Source of the DNA: Rallus limicola
Lineage: Eukaryota > Chordata > Aves > Gruiformes > Rallidae
Reading direction: 5' to 3'
NCBI GenBank assembly: GCA_022605955.1
Contig: JAKCOZ010000643.1
Location: 39,456 to 103,455, forward strand
Length of the DNA stretch: 64,000 nucleotides
Shown here: positions 28,117 through 40,195 of the stretch, one piece after another
Layout of the letters: every line of letters begins with the position of its first letter
How positions within the stretch are numbered: the stretch's first letter is position 1
Program-made: the position numbers and the translations under genes
The notes under the pieces: generated by a model
What the model was told of the DNA's origin: nothing
Database searches by the model: none
Seen by the model: the letters and a program-made list of their open reading frames with translations, nothing else

Positions 28117-29106
28117 TTCTCGGCCCTAGCAGACTGCAGTTCAAAACATGCTAAACGTCCAGCAATAACTCCCAAAGTAAAGAAGCGAGGCCTGAAAGGC
28201 ATAGCTTGTCTGAAACCTCCTAACAGGACACACCAGCAGACCTTGTCACTTTGGCTCTCAGCCTTTTCCTTTGCCTGGAAAGAGGGAATATGCCTGGAAC
28301 CTCCTACGGTGCTTTTCTCGGCCCTAGCAGACTGCAGTTCAAAACATGCTAAACGTCCAGCAATAACTCCCAAAGTAAAGAAGCTAGGCCTGAAAGGCAT
28401 AGCTTGTCTGAAACCTCCTAACAGGACACACGAGCAGCCCCTGTCACTTTGGCTCTCAGCCTTTTCCTTTGCCTGGAAAGAGGGAACATGCCTGGAACCT
28501 CCTACGGTGCTTTTCTCGGCCCTAGCAGACTGCAGTTCAAAACATGCTAAACGTCCAGCAATAACTCCCAAAGTAAAGAAGCGAGGCCTGAAAGGCATAG
28601 CTTGTCTGAAACCTCCTAACAGGACACACGAGCAGACCCTGTCACTTTGGCTCTCAGCCTTTTCCTTTGCCTGGAAAGAGGGAACATGCCTGGAACCTCC
28701 TACAGTGCTTTTCTCGGCCCTAGCAGACTGCAGTTCAAAACATGCTAAACGTCCAGCAATAACTCCCAAAGTAAAGAAGCGAGGCCTGAAAGGCATAGCT
28801 TGTCTGAAACCTCCTAACAGGACACACGAGCAGACCCTGTCACTTTGGCTCTCAGCCTTTTCCTTTGCCTGGAAAGAGGGAACATGCCTGGAACCTCCTA
28901 CAGTGCTTTTCTCGGCCCTAGCATACTGCAGTTCAAAACATGCTAAACGTCCAGCAATAACTCCCAAAGTAAAGAAGCGAGGCCTGAAAGGCATAGCTTG
29001 TCTGAAACCTCCTAACAGGACACACGAGCAGACCCTGTCACTTTGGCTCTCAGCCTTTTCCTTTGCCTGGAAAGAGGGAACATGCCTGGAACCTCCTACG
29101 GTGCTT
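28117..29106 (+). repeat. 25-monomer-offset duplication, copy 2
   Basis: Partner of 23167-24156, with GCATAC at 28924 and CCTTGTC in its first monomer. After this block the copies diverge: the next monomer here (29107) has both 118C and 173T, while the one after copy 1 (24157) has 173T only. Confidence 0.9.
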
Positions 29107-31482
29107 TTCTCGGCCCTAGCAGACTGCAGTTCAAAACATGCTAAACGTCCAGCAATAACTCCCAAAGTAAAGAAGCGAGGCCTGAAAGGCATAGCTTGTC
29201 TGAAACCTCCTAACAGGACACACCAGCAGACCCTGTCACTTTGGCTCTCAGCCTTTTCCTTTGCCTGGAAAGAGGGAATATGCCTGGAACCTCCTACGGT
29301 GCTTTTCTCGGCCCTAGCAGACTGCAGTTCAAAACATGCTAAACGTCCAGCAATAACTCCCAAAGTAAAGAAGCTAGGCCTGAAAGGCATAGCTTGTCTG
29401 AAACCTCCTAACAGGACACACGAGCAGCCCCTGTCACTTTGGCTCTCAGCCTTTTCCTTTGCCTGGAAAGAGGGAACATGCCTGGAACCTCCTACGGTGC
29501 TTTTCTCGGCCCTAGCAGACTGCAGTTCAAAACATGCTAAACGTCCAGCAATAACTCCCAAAGTAAAGAAGCGAGGCCTGAAAGGCATAGCTTGTCTGAA
29601 ACCTCCTAACAGGACACACGAGCAGACCCTGTCACTTTGGCTCTCAGCCTTTTCCTTTGCCTGGAAAGAGGGAACATGCCTGGAACCTCCTACGGTGCTT
29701 TTCTCGGCCCTAGCAGACTGCAGTTCAAAACATGCTAAACGTCCAGCAATAACTCCCAAAGTAAAGAAGCGAGGCCTGAAAGGCATAGCTTGTCTGAAAC
29801 CTCCTAACAGGACACACGAGCAGACCCTGTCACTTTGGCTCTCAGCCTTTTCCTTTGCCTGGAAAGAGGGAACATGCCTGGAACCTCCTACGGTGCTTTT
29901 CTCGGCCCTAGCAGACTGCAGTTCAAAACATGCTAAACGTCCAGCAATAACTCCCAAAGTAAAGAAGCGAGGCCTGAAAGGCATAGCTTGTCTGAAACCT
30001 CCTAACAGGACACACGAGCAGACCCTGTCACTTTGGCTCTCAGCCTTTTCCTTTGCCTGGAAAGAGGGAACATGCCTGGAACCTCCTACGGTGCTTTTCT
30101 CGGCCCTAGCAGACTGCAGTTCAAAACATGCTAAACGTCCAGCAATAACTCCCAAAGTAAAGAAGCGAGGCCTGAAAGGCATAGCTTGTCTGAAACCTCC
30201 TAACAGGACACACGAGCAGACCCTGTCACTTTGGCTCTCAGCCTTTTCCTTTGCCTGGAAAGAGGGAACATGCCTGGAACCTCCTACGGTGCTTTTCTCG
30301 GCCCTAGCAGACTGCAGTTCAAAACATGCTAAACGTCCAGCAATAACTCCCAAAGTAAAGAAGCGAGGCCTGAAAGGCATAGCTTGTCTGAAACCTCCTA
30401 ACAGGACACACGAGCAGACCCTGTCACTTTGGCTCTCAGCCTTTTCCTTTGCCTGGAAAGAGGGAACATGCCTGGAACCTCCTACGGTGCTTTTCTCGGC
30501 CCTAGCAGACTGCAGTTCAAAACATGCTAAACGTCCAGCAATAACTCCCAAAGTAAAGAAGCTAGGCCTGAAAGGCATAGCTTGTCTGAAACCTCCTAAC
30601 AGGACACACGAGCAGACCCTGTCACTTTGGCTCTCAGCCTTTTCCTTTGCCTGGAAAGAGGGAACATGCCTGGAACCTCCTACGGTGCTTTTCTCGGCCC
30701 TAGCAGACTGCAGATCAAAACATGCTAAACGTCCAGCAATAACTCCCAAAGTAAAGAAGCTAGGCCTGAAAGGCATAGCTTGTCTGAAACCTCCTAACAG
30801 GACACACGAGCAGACCCTGTCACTTTGGCTCTCAGCCTTTTCCTTTGCCTGGAAAGAGGGAACATGCCTGGAACCTCCTACGGTGCTTTTCTCGGCCCTA
30901 GCAGACTGCAGTTCAAAACATGCTAAACGTCCAGCAATAACTCCCAAAGTAAAGAAGCGAGGCCTGAAAGGCATAGCTTGTCTGAAACCTCCTAACAGGA
31001 CACACGAGCAGACCCTGTCACTTTGGCTCTCAGCCTTTTCCTTTGCCTGGAAAGAGGGAACATGCCTGGAACCTCCTACGGTGCTTTTCTCGGCCCTAGC
31101 AGACTGCAGTTCAAAACATGCTAAACGTCCAGCAATAACTCCCAAAGTAAAGAAGCGAGGCCTGAAAGGCATAGCTTGTCTGAAACCTCCTAACAGGACA
31201 CACGAGCAGACCCTGTCACTTTGGCTCTCAGCCTTTTCCTTTGCCTGGAAAGAGGGAACATGCCTGGAACCTCCTACGGTGCTTTTCTCGGCCCTAGCAG
31301 ACTGCAGTTCAAAACATGCTAAACGTCCAGCAATAACTCCCAAAGTAAAGAAGCTAGGCCTGAAAGGCATAGCTTGTCTGAAACCTCCTAACAGGACACA
31401 CGAGCAGACCCTGTCACTTTGGCTCTCAGCCTTTTCCTTTGCCTGGAAAGAGGGAACATGCCTGGAACCTCCTACGGTGCTT

Positions 31483-31678
31483 TTCTCGGCCCTAGCAGAC
31501 TGCAGTTCAAAACATGCTAAACGTCCAGCAATAACTCCCAAAGTAAAGAAGCGAGGCCTGAAAGGCATAGCTTGTCTGAAACCTCCTAACAGGACACACG
31601 AGCAGACCCTGTCTGGAACCTTTCCTTTGCCTGGAAAGAGGGAACATGCTGGCATGCCTGGAACCTCCTACGGTGCTT
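31483..31678 (+). repeat. Rearranged 196-bp monomer (junction)
   Basis: After CCCTGTC the expected stretch is replaced by a segment 10 bases shorter that begins TGGAACC (about 31614-31620). Downstream, CATGCCTGG is expanded to CATGCTGGCATGCCTGG near 31646-31662, an imperfect 8-base tandem duplication. The net change is -2. It is the only complex rearrangement in the window and sits at the border between the indel-free left half and the rest. It could be a genuine recombination scar or an assembly or consensus artefact. Confidence 0.85.
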
Positions 31679-31876
31679 TTCTCGGCCCTAGCAGACTGCA
31701 GTTCAAAACATGCTAAACGTCCAGCAATAACTCCCAAAGTAAAGAAGCGAGGCCTGAAAGGCATAGCTTGTCTGAAACCTCCTAACAGGACACACGAGCA
31801 GACCCTGTCACTTTGGCTCTCAGCCTTTTCCTTTGCCTGGAAAGAGGGAACATGCCTGGAACCTCCTACGGTGCTT

Positions 31877-32075
31877 TTCTCGGCCCTAGCAGACTGCAGT
31901 TCAAAACATGCTAAACGTCCAGCAATAACTCCCAAAGTAAAGAAGCTAGGCCTGAAAGGCATAGCTTGTCTGAAACCTCCTAACAGGACACACGAGCAGA
32001 CCCTGTCACTTTGGCTCTCAGCCTTTTCCTTTGCCTGGAAAGAGGGAACATGCCTGGGAACCTCCTACGGTGCTT
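31877..32075 (+). repeat. 199-bp monomer, +1 G
   Basis: GCCTGGAACC reads GCCTGGGAACC near 32053-32063, a one-base extension of a G run. It is a homopolymer-type change, so a consensus error is possible. Confidence 0.85.
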
Positions 32076-32273
32076 TTCTCGGCCCTAGCAGACTGCAGTT
32101 CAAAACATGCTAAACGTCCAGCAATAACTCCCAAAGTAAAGAAGCTAGGCCTGAAAGGAATAGCTTGTCTGAAACCTCCTAACAGGACACACGAGCAGAC
32201 CCTGTCACTTTGGCTCTCAGCCTTTTCCTTTGCCTGGAAAGAGGGAACATGCCTGGAACCTCCTACGGTGCTT

Positions 32274-32472
32274 TTCTCGGCCCTAGCAGACTGCAGTTCA
32301 AAACATGCTAAACGTCCAGCAATAACTCCCAAAGTAAAGAAGCGAGGCCTGAAAGGCATAGCTTGTCTGAAACCTCCTAACAGGACACACGAGCAGGACC
32401 CTGTCACTTTGGCTCTCAGCCTTTTCCTTTGCCTGGAAAGAGGGAACATGCCTGGAACCTCCTACGGTGCTT
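32274..32472 (+). repeat. 199-bp monomer, +1 G
   Basis: GAGCAGACCC reads GAGCAGGACCC near 32391-32401. It is the third length change within 1 kb, after those at 31483-31678 and 31877-32075. Confidence 0.85.
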
Positions 32473-35400
32473 TTCTCGGCCCTAGCAGACTGCAGTTCAA
32501 AACATGCTAAACGTCCAGCAATAACTCCCAAAGTAAAGAAGCGAGGCCTGAAAGGCATAGCTTGTCTGAAACCTCCTAACAGGACACACGAGCAGACCCT
32601 GTCACTTTGGCTCTCAGCCTTTTCCTTTGCCTGGAAAGAGGGAACATGCCTGGAACCTCCTACGGTGCTTTTCTCGGCCCTAGCAGACTGCAGTTCAAAA
32701 CATGCTAAACGTCCAGCAATAACTCCCAAAGTAAAGAAGCGAGGCCTGAAAGGCATAGCTTGTCTGAAACCTCCTAACAGGACACACGAGCAGACCCTGT
32801 CACTTTGGCTCTCAGCCTTTTCCTTTGCCTGGAAAGAGGGAACATGCCTGGAACCTCCTACAGTGCTTTTCTCGGCCCTAGCAGACTGCAGTTCAAAACA
32901 TGCTAAACGTCCAGCAATAACTCCCAAAGTAAAGAAGCGAGGCCTGAAAGGCATAGCTTGTCTGAAACCTCCTAACAGGACACACGAGCAGACCCTGTCA
33001 CTTTGGCTCTCAGCCTTTTCCTTTGCCTGGAAAGAGGGAACATGCCTGGAACCTCCTACGGTGCTTTTCTCGGCCCTAGCAGACTGCAGTTCAAAACATG
33101 CTAAACGTCCAGCAATAACTCCCAAAGTAAAGAAGCGAGGCCTGAAAGGCATAGCTTGTCTGAAACCTCCTAACAGGACACACGAGCAGACCCTGTCACT
33201 TTGGCTCTCAGCCTTTTCCTTTGCCTGGAAAGAGGGAACATGCCTGGAACCTCCTACGGTGCTTTTCTCGGCCCTAGCAGACTGCAGTTCAAAACATGCT
33301 AAACGTCCAGCAATAACTCCCAAAGTAAAGAAGCGAGGCCTGAAAGGCATAGCTTGTCTGAAACCTCCTAACAGGACACACGAGCAGACCCTGTCACTTT
33401 GGCTCTCAGCCTTTTCCTTTGCCTGGAAAGAGGGAACATGCCTGGAACCTCCTACGGTGCTTTTCTCGGCCCTAGCAGACTGCAGTTCAAAACATGCTAA
33501 ACGTCCAGCAATAACTCCCAAAGTAAAGAAGCGAGGCCTGAAAGGCATAGCTTGTCTGAAACCTCCTAACAGGACACACGAGCAGACCCTGTCACTTTGG
33601 CTCTCAGCCTTTTCCTTTGCCTGGAAAGAGGGAACATGCCTGGAACCTCCTACGGTGCTTTTCTCGGCCCTAGCAGACTGCAGTTCAAAACATGCTAAAC
33701 GTCCAGCAATAACTCCCAAAGTAAAGAAGCTAGGCCTGAAAGGCATAGCTTGTCTGAAACCTCCTAACAGGACACACGAGCAGCCCCTGTCACTTTGGCT
33801 CTCAGCCTTTTCCTTTGCCTGGAAAGAGGGAACATGCCTGGAACCTCCTACGGTGCTTTTCTCGGCCCTAGCAGACTGCAGTTCAAAACATGCTAAACGT
33901 CCAGCAATAACTCCCAAAGTAAAGAAGCTAGGCCTGAAAGGAATAGCTTGTCTGAAACCTCCTAACAGGACACACGAGCAGACCCTGTCACTTTGGCTCT
34001 CAGCCTTTTCCTTTGCCTGGAAAGAGGGAACATGCCTGGAACCTCCTACGGTGCTTTTCTCGGCCCTAGCAGACTGCAGTTCAAAACATGCTAAACGTCC
34101 AGCAATAACTCCCAAAGTAAAGAAGCGAGGCCTGAAAGGCATAGCTTGTCTGAAACCTCCTAACAGGACACACGAGCAGACCCTGTCACTTTGGCTCTCA
34201 GCCTTTTCCTTTGCCTGGAAAGAGGGAACATGCCTGGAACCTCCTACGGTGCTTTTCTCGGCCCTAGCAGACTGCAGTTCAAAACATGCTAAACGTCCAG
34301 CAATAACTCCCAAAGTAAAGAAGCGAGGCCTGAAAGGCATAGCTTGTCTGAAACCTCCTAACAGGACACACGAGCAGACCCTGTCACTTTGGCTCTCAGC
34401 CTTTTCCTTTGCCTGGAAAGAGGGAACATGCCTGGAACCTCCTACGGTGCTTTTCTCGGCCCTAGCAGACTGCAGTTCAAAACATGCTAAACGTCCAGCA
34501 ATAACTCCCAAAGTAAAGAAGCGAGGCCTGAAAGGCATAGCTTGTCTGAAACCTCCTAACAGGACACACGAGCAGACCCTGTCACTTTGGCTCTCAGCCT
34601 TTTCCTTTGCCTGGAAAGAGGGAACATGCCTGGAACCTCCTACAGTGCTTTTCTCGGCCCTAGCAGACTGCAGTTCAAAACATGCTAAACGTCCAGCAAT
34701 AACTCCCAAAGTAAAGAAGCGAGGCCTGAAAGGCATAGCTTGTCTGAAACCTCCTAACAGGACACACGAGCAGACCCTGTCACTTTGGCTCTCAGCCTTT
34801 TCCTTTGCCTGGAAAGAGGGAACATGCCTGGAACCTCCTACGGTGCTTTTCTCGGCCCTAGCAGACTGCAGTTCAAAACATGCTAAACGTCCAGCAATAA
34901 CTCCCAAAGTAAAGAAGCGAGGCCTGAAAGGCATAGCTTGTCTGAAACCTCCTAACAGGACACACGAGCAGACCCTGTCACTTTGGCTCTCAGCCTTTTC
35001 CTTTGCCTGGAAAGAGGGAACATGCCTGGAACCTCCTACGGTGCTTTTCTCGGCCCTAGCAGACTGCAGTTCAAAACATGCTAAACGTCCAGCAATAACT
35101 CCCAAAGTAAAGAAGCGAGGCCTGAAAGGCATAGCTTGTCTGAAACCTCCTAACAGGACACACGAGCAGACCCTGTCACTTTGGCTCTCAGCCTTTTCCT
35201 TTGCCTGGAAAGAGGGAACATGCCTGGAACCTCCTACGGTGCTTTTCTCGGCCCTAGCAGACTGCAGTTCAAAACATGCTAAACGTCCAGCAATAACTCC
35301 CAAAGTAAAGAAGCTAGGCCTGAAAGGCATAGCTTGTCTGAAACCTCCTAACAGGACACACGAGCAGCCCCTGTCACTTTGGCTCTCAGCCTTTTCCTTT

Positions 35401-38400
35401 GCCTGGAAAGAGGGAACATGCCTGGAACCTCCTACGGTGCTTTTCTCGGCCCTAGCAGACTGCAGTTCAAAACATGCTAAACGTCCAGCAATAACTCCCA
35501 AAGTAAAGAAGCGAGGCCTGAAAGGCATAGCTTGTCTGAAACCTCCTAACAGGACACACGAGCAGACCCTGTCACTTTGGCTCTCAGCCTTTTCCTTTGC
35601 CTGGAAAGAGGGAACATGCCTGGAACCTCCTACGGTGCTTTTCTCGGCCCTAGCAGACTGCAGTTCAAAACATGCTAAACGTCCAGCAATAACTCCCAAA
35701 GTAAAGAAGCGAGGCCTGAAAGGCATAGCTTGTCTGAAACCTCCTAACAGGACACACGAGCAGACCCTGTCACTTTGGCTCTCAGCCTTTTCCTTTGCCT
35801 GGAAAGAGGGAACATGCCTGGAACCTCCTACGGTGCTTTTCTCGGCCCTAGCAGACTGCAGTTCAAAACATGCTAAACGTCCAGCAATAACTCCCAAAGT
35901 AAAGAAGCGAGGCCTGAAAGGCATAGCTTGTCTGAAACCTCCTAACAGGACACACGAGCAGACCCTGTCACTTTGGCTCTCAGCCTTTTCCTTTGCCTGG
36001 AAAGAGGGAACATGCCTGGAACCTCCTACGGTGCTTTTCTCGGCCCTAGCAGACTGCAGTTCAAAACATGCTAAACGTCCAGCAATAACTCCCAAAGTAA
36101 AGAAGCTAGGCCTGATAGGCATAGCTTGTCTGAAACCTCCTAACAGGACACACCAGCAGACCCTGTCACTTTGGCTCTCAGCCTTTTCCTTTGCCTGGAA
36201 AGAGGGAACATGCCTGGAAACTCCTACGGTGCTTTTCTCGGCCCTAGCAGACTGCAGTTCAAAACATGCTAAACGTCCAGCAATAACTCCCAAAGTAAAG
36301 AAGCTAGGCCTGAAAGGCATAGCTTGTCTGAAACCTCCTAACAGGACACACGAGCAGACCCTGTCACTTTGGCTCTCAGCCTTTTCCTTTGCCTGGAAAG
36401 AGGGAACATGCCTGGAACCTCCTACGGTGCTTTTCTCGGCCCTAGCAGACTGCAGTTCAAAACATGCTAAACGTCCAGCAATAACTCCCAAAGTAAAGAA
36501 GCTAGGCCTGAAAGGCATAGCTTGTCTGAAACCTCCTAACAGGACACACGAGCAGCCCCTGTCACTTTGGCTCTCAGCCTTTTCCTTTGCCTGGAAAGAG
36601 GGAACATGCCTGGAACCTCCTACGGTGCTTTTCTCGGCCCTAGCAGACTGCAGTTCAAAACATGCTAAACGTCCAGCAATAACTCCCAAAGTAAAGAAGC
36701 TAGGCCTGAAAGGCATAGCTTGTCTGAAACCTCCTAACAGGACACACGAGCAGACCCTGTCACTTTGGCTCTCAGCCTTTTCCTTTGCCTGGAAAGAGGG
36801 AACATGCCTGGAACCTCCTACGGTGCTTTTCTCGGCCCTAGCAGACTGCAGTTCAAAACATGCTAAACGTCCAGCAATAACTCCCAAAGTAAAGAAGCGA
36901 GGCCTGAAAGGCATAGCTTGTCTGAAACCTCCTAACAGGACACACGAGCAGACCCTGTCACTTTGGCTCTCAGCCTTTTCCTTTGCCTGGAAAGAGGGAA
37001 CATGCCTGGAACCTCCTACGGTGCTTTTCTCGGCCCTAGCAGACTGCAGATCAAAACATGCTAAACGTCCAGCAATAACTCCCAAAGTAAAGAAGCTAGG
37101 CCTGAAAGGCATAGCTTGTCTGAAACCTCCTAACAGGACACACGAGCAGACCCTGTCACTTTGGCTCTCAGCCTTTTCCTTTGCCTGGAAAGAGGGAACA
37201 TGCCTGGAACCTCCTACGGTGCTTTTCTCGGCCCTAGCAGACTGCAGTTCAAAACATGCTAAACGTCCAGCAATAACTCCCAAAGTAAAGAAGCGAGGCC
37301 TGAAAGGCATAGCTTGTCTGAAACCTCCTAACAGGACACACGAGCAGACCCTGTCACTTTGGCTCTCAGCCTTTTCCTTTGCCTGGAAAGAGGGAACATG
37401 CCTGGAACCTCCTACGGTGCTTTTCTCGGCCCTAGCAGACTGCAGTTCAAAACATGCTAAACGTCCAGCAATAACTCCCAAAGTAAAGAAGCTAGGCCTG
37501 AAAGGCATAGCTTGTCTGAAACCTCCTAACAGGACACACGAGCAGACCCTGTCACTTTGGCTCTCAGACTTTTCCTTTGCCTGGAAAGAGGGAACATGCC
37601 TGGAACCTCCTACGGTGCTTTTCTCGGCCCTAGCAGACTGCAGTTCAAAACATGCTAAACGTCCAGCAATAACTCCCAAAGTAAAGAAGCTAGGCCTGAA
37701 AGGCATAGCTTGTCTGAAACCTCCTAACAGGACACACCAGCAGACCCTGTCACTTTGGCTCTCAGCCTTTTCCTTTGCCTGGAAAGAGGGAACATGCCTG
37801 GAACCTCCTACGGTGCTTTTCTCGGCCCTAGCAGACTGCAGTTCAAAACATGCTAAACGTCCAGCAATAACTCCCAAAGTAAAGAAGCGAGGCCTGAAAG
37901 GCATAGCTTGTCTGAAACCTCCTAACAGGACACACGAGCAGACCCTGTCACTTTGGCTCTCAGCCTTTTCCTTTGCCTGGAAAGAGGGAACATGCCTGGA
38001 ACCTCCTACAGTGCTTTTCTCGGCCCTAGCAGACTGCAGTTCAAAACATGCTAAACGTCCAGCAATAACTCCCAAAGTAAAGAAGCGAGGCCTGAAAGGC
38101 ATAGCTTGTCTGAAACCTCCTAACAGGACACACGAGCAGACCCTGTCACTTTGGCTCTCAGCCTTTTCCTTTGCCTGGAAAGAGGGAACATGCCTGGAAC
38201 CTCCTACGGTGCTTTTCTCGGCCCTAGCAGACTGCAGTTCAAAACATGCTAAACGTCCAGCAATAACTCCCAAAGTAAAGAAGCGAGGCCTGAAAGGCAT
38301 AGATTGTCTGAAACCTCCTAACAGGACACACCAGCAGACCCTGTCACTTTGGCTCTCAGCCTTTTCCTTTGCCTGGAAAGAGGGAACATGCCTGGAACCT

Positions 38401-39996
38401 CCTACGGTGCTTTTCTCGGCCCTAGCAGACTGCAGTTCAAAACATGCTAAACGTCCAGCAATAACTCCCAAAGTAAAGAAGCTAGGCCTGAAAGGCATAG
38501 CTTGTCTGAAACCTCCTAACAGGACACACGAGCAGCCCCTGTCACTTTGGCTCTCAGCCTTTTCCTTTGCCTGGAAAGAGGGAACATGCCTGGAACCTCC
38601 TACGGTGCTTTTCTCGGCCCTAGCAGACTGCAGTTCAAAACATGCTAAACGTCCAGCAATAACTCCCAAAGTAAAGAAGCGAGGCCTGAAAGGCATAGCT
38701 TGTCTGAAACCTCCTAACAGGACACACGAGCAGACCCTGTCACTTTGGCTCTCAGCCTTTTCCTTTGCCTGGAAAGAGGGAACATGCCTGGAACCTCCTA
38801 CGGTGCTTTTCTCGGCCCTAGCAGACTGCAGTTCAAAACATGCTAAACGTCCAGCAATAACTCCCAAAGTAAAGAAGCGAGGCCTGAAAGGCATAGCTTG
38901 TCTGAAACCTCCTAACAGGACACACGAGCAGACCCTGTCACTTTGGCTCTCAGCCTTTTCCTTTGCCTGGAAAGAGGGAACATGCCTGGAACCTCCTACG
39001 GTGCTTTTCTCGGCCCTAGCAGACTGCAGTTCAAAACATGCTAAACGTCCAGCAATAACTCCCAAAGTAAAGAAGCTAGGCCTGAAAGGCATAGCTTGTC
39101 TGAAACCTCCTAACAGGACACACGAGCAGACCCTGTCACTTTGGCTCTCAGCCTTTTCCTTTGCCTGGAAAGAGGGAACATGCCTGGAACCTCCTACGGT
39201 GCTTTTCTCGGCCCTAGCAGACTGCAGATCAAAACATGCTAAACGTCCAGCAATAACTCCCAAAGTAAAGAAGCTAGGCCTGAAAGGCATAGCTTGTCTG
39301 AAACCTCCTAACAGGACACACGAGCAGACCCTGTCACTTTGGCTCTCAGCCTTTTCCTTTGCCTGGAAAGAGGGAACATGCCTGGAACCTCCTACGGTGC
39401 TTTTCTCGGCCCTAGCAGACTGCAGTTCAAAACATGCTAAACGTCCAGCAATAACTCCCAAAGTAAAGAAGCGAGGCCTGAAAGGCATAGCTTGTCTGAA
39501 ACCTCCTAACAGGACACACGAGCAGACCCTGTCACTTTGGCTCTCAGCCTTTTCCTTTGCCTGGAAAGAGGGAACATGCCTGGAACCTCCTACGGTGCTT
39601 TTCTCGGCCCTAGCAGACTGCAGTTCAAAACATGCTAAACGTCCAGCAATAACTCCCAAAGTAAAGAAGCTAGGCCTGAAAGGCATAGCTTGTCTGAAAC
39701 CTCCTAACAGGACACACGAGCAGACCCTGTCACTTTGGCTCTCAGCCTTTTCCTTTGCCTGGAAAGAGGGAACATGCCTGGAACCTCCTACGGTGCTTTT
39801 CTCGGCCCTAGCAGACTGCAGTTCAAAACATGCTAAACGTCCAGCAATAACTCCCAAAGTAAAGAAGCTAGGCCTGAAAGGCATAGCTTGTCTGAAACCT
39901 CCTAACAGGACACACGAGCAGACCCTGTCACTTTGGCTCTCAGCCTTTTCCTTTGCCTGGAAAGAGGGAACATGCCTGGAACCTCCTACGGTGCTT

Positions 39997-40195
39997 TTCT
40001 CGGCCCTAGCAGACTGCAGTTCAAAACATGCTAAACGTCCAGCAATAACTCCCAAAGTAAAGAAGCGAGGCCTGAAAGGCATAGCTTGTCTGAAACCTCC
40101 TAACAGGACACACGAGCAGACCCTGTCACTTTGTGGTCTCAGCCTTTTCCTTTGCCTGGAAAGAGGGAACATGCCTGGAACCTCCTACGGTGCTT
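39997..40195 (+). repeat. 199-bp monomer, +1
   Basis: CTTTGGCTCTCAG reads CTTTGTGGTCTCAG at about 40130-40143. This is a net one-base gain with local scrambling rather than a simple homopolymer change. It is followed about 100 bases later by a one-base loss. Confidence 0.85.

Larger units (their letters stand above)
1..31482 (+). repeat. Region 1: 159 indel-free monomers with higher-order blocks
   Basis: Every monomer here is exactly 198 bp; copy starts fall on 1+198n up to 31483. Roughly one third carry GCTAGG and the rest GCGAGG at monomer positions 69-74. Variant-marked modules recur: the 118C+173T monomer followed by 127G (left) or by GCTAGG+124C (right); the 41A monomer followed by 24A; and runs of monomers ending CCTACA. 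Block offsets of 3, 7, 9, 12, 15, 25 and 27 monomers can be read directly. The absence of indels over 31 kb contrasts with eight length-variant monomers in the remaining 32.5 kb, which suggests this part was amplified most recently. Confidence 0.9.

Noticed and set aside
193..31716. A giant repeat protein of 66-residue units on the + strand
   Set aside because: The frame is open only because the unit length is a multiple of three and stop-free. It has no unique N- or C-terminal part, promoter or intron signals, and most variation changes the residue. Indels and nonsense changes break it from 31.6 kb on.
31877..32472. Single-G insertions as certain biological variants
   Set aside because: They extend short G runs, are not shared with any other copy, and lie near a disturbed junction, so sequencing or consensus error cannot be excluded. 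The +1 A at 58141 and 63488, which is shared with linked markers, is kept as real.
32298..40172. Long minus-strand open frames (for example 2624 codons here and similar ones across the array)
   Set aside because: These are the mirror image of the same repeat artefact. Their ends coincide with the +/-1 indels, not with gene boundaries.
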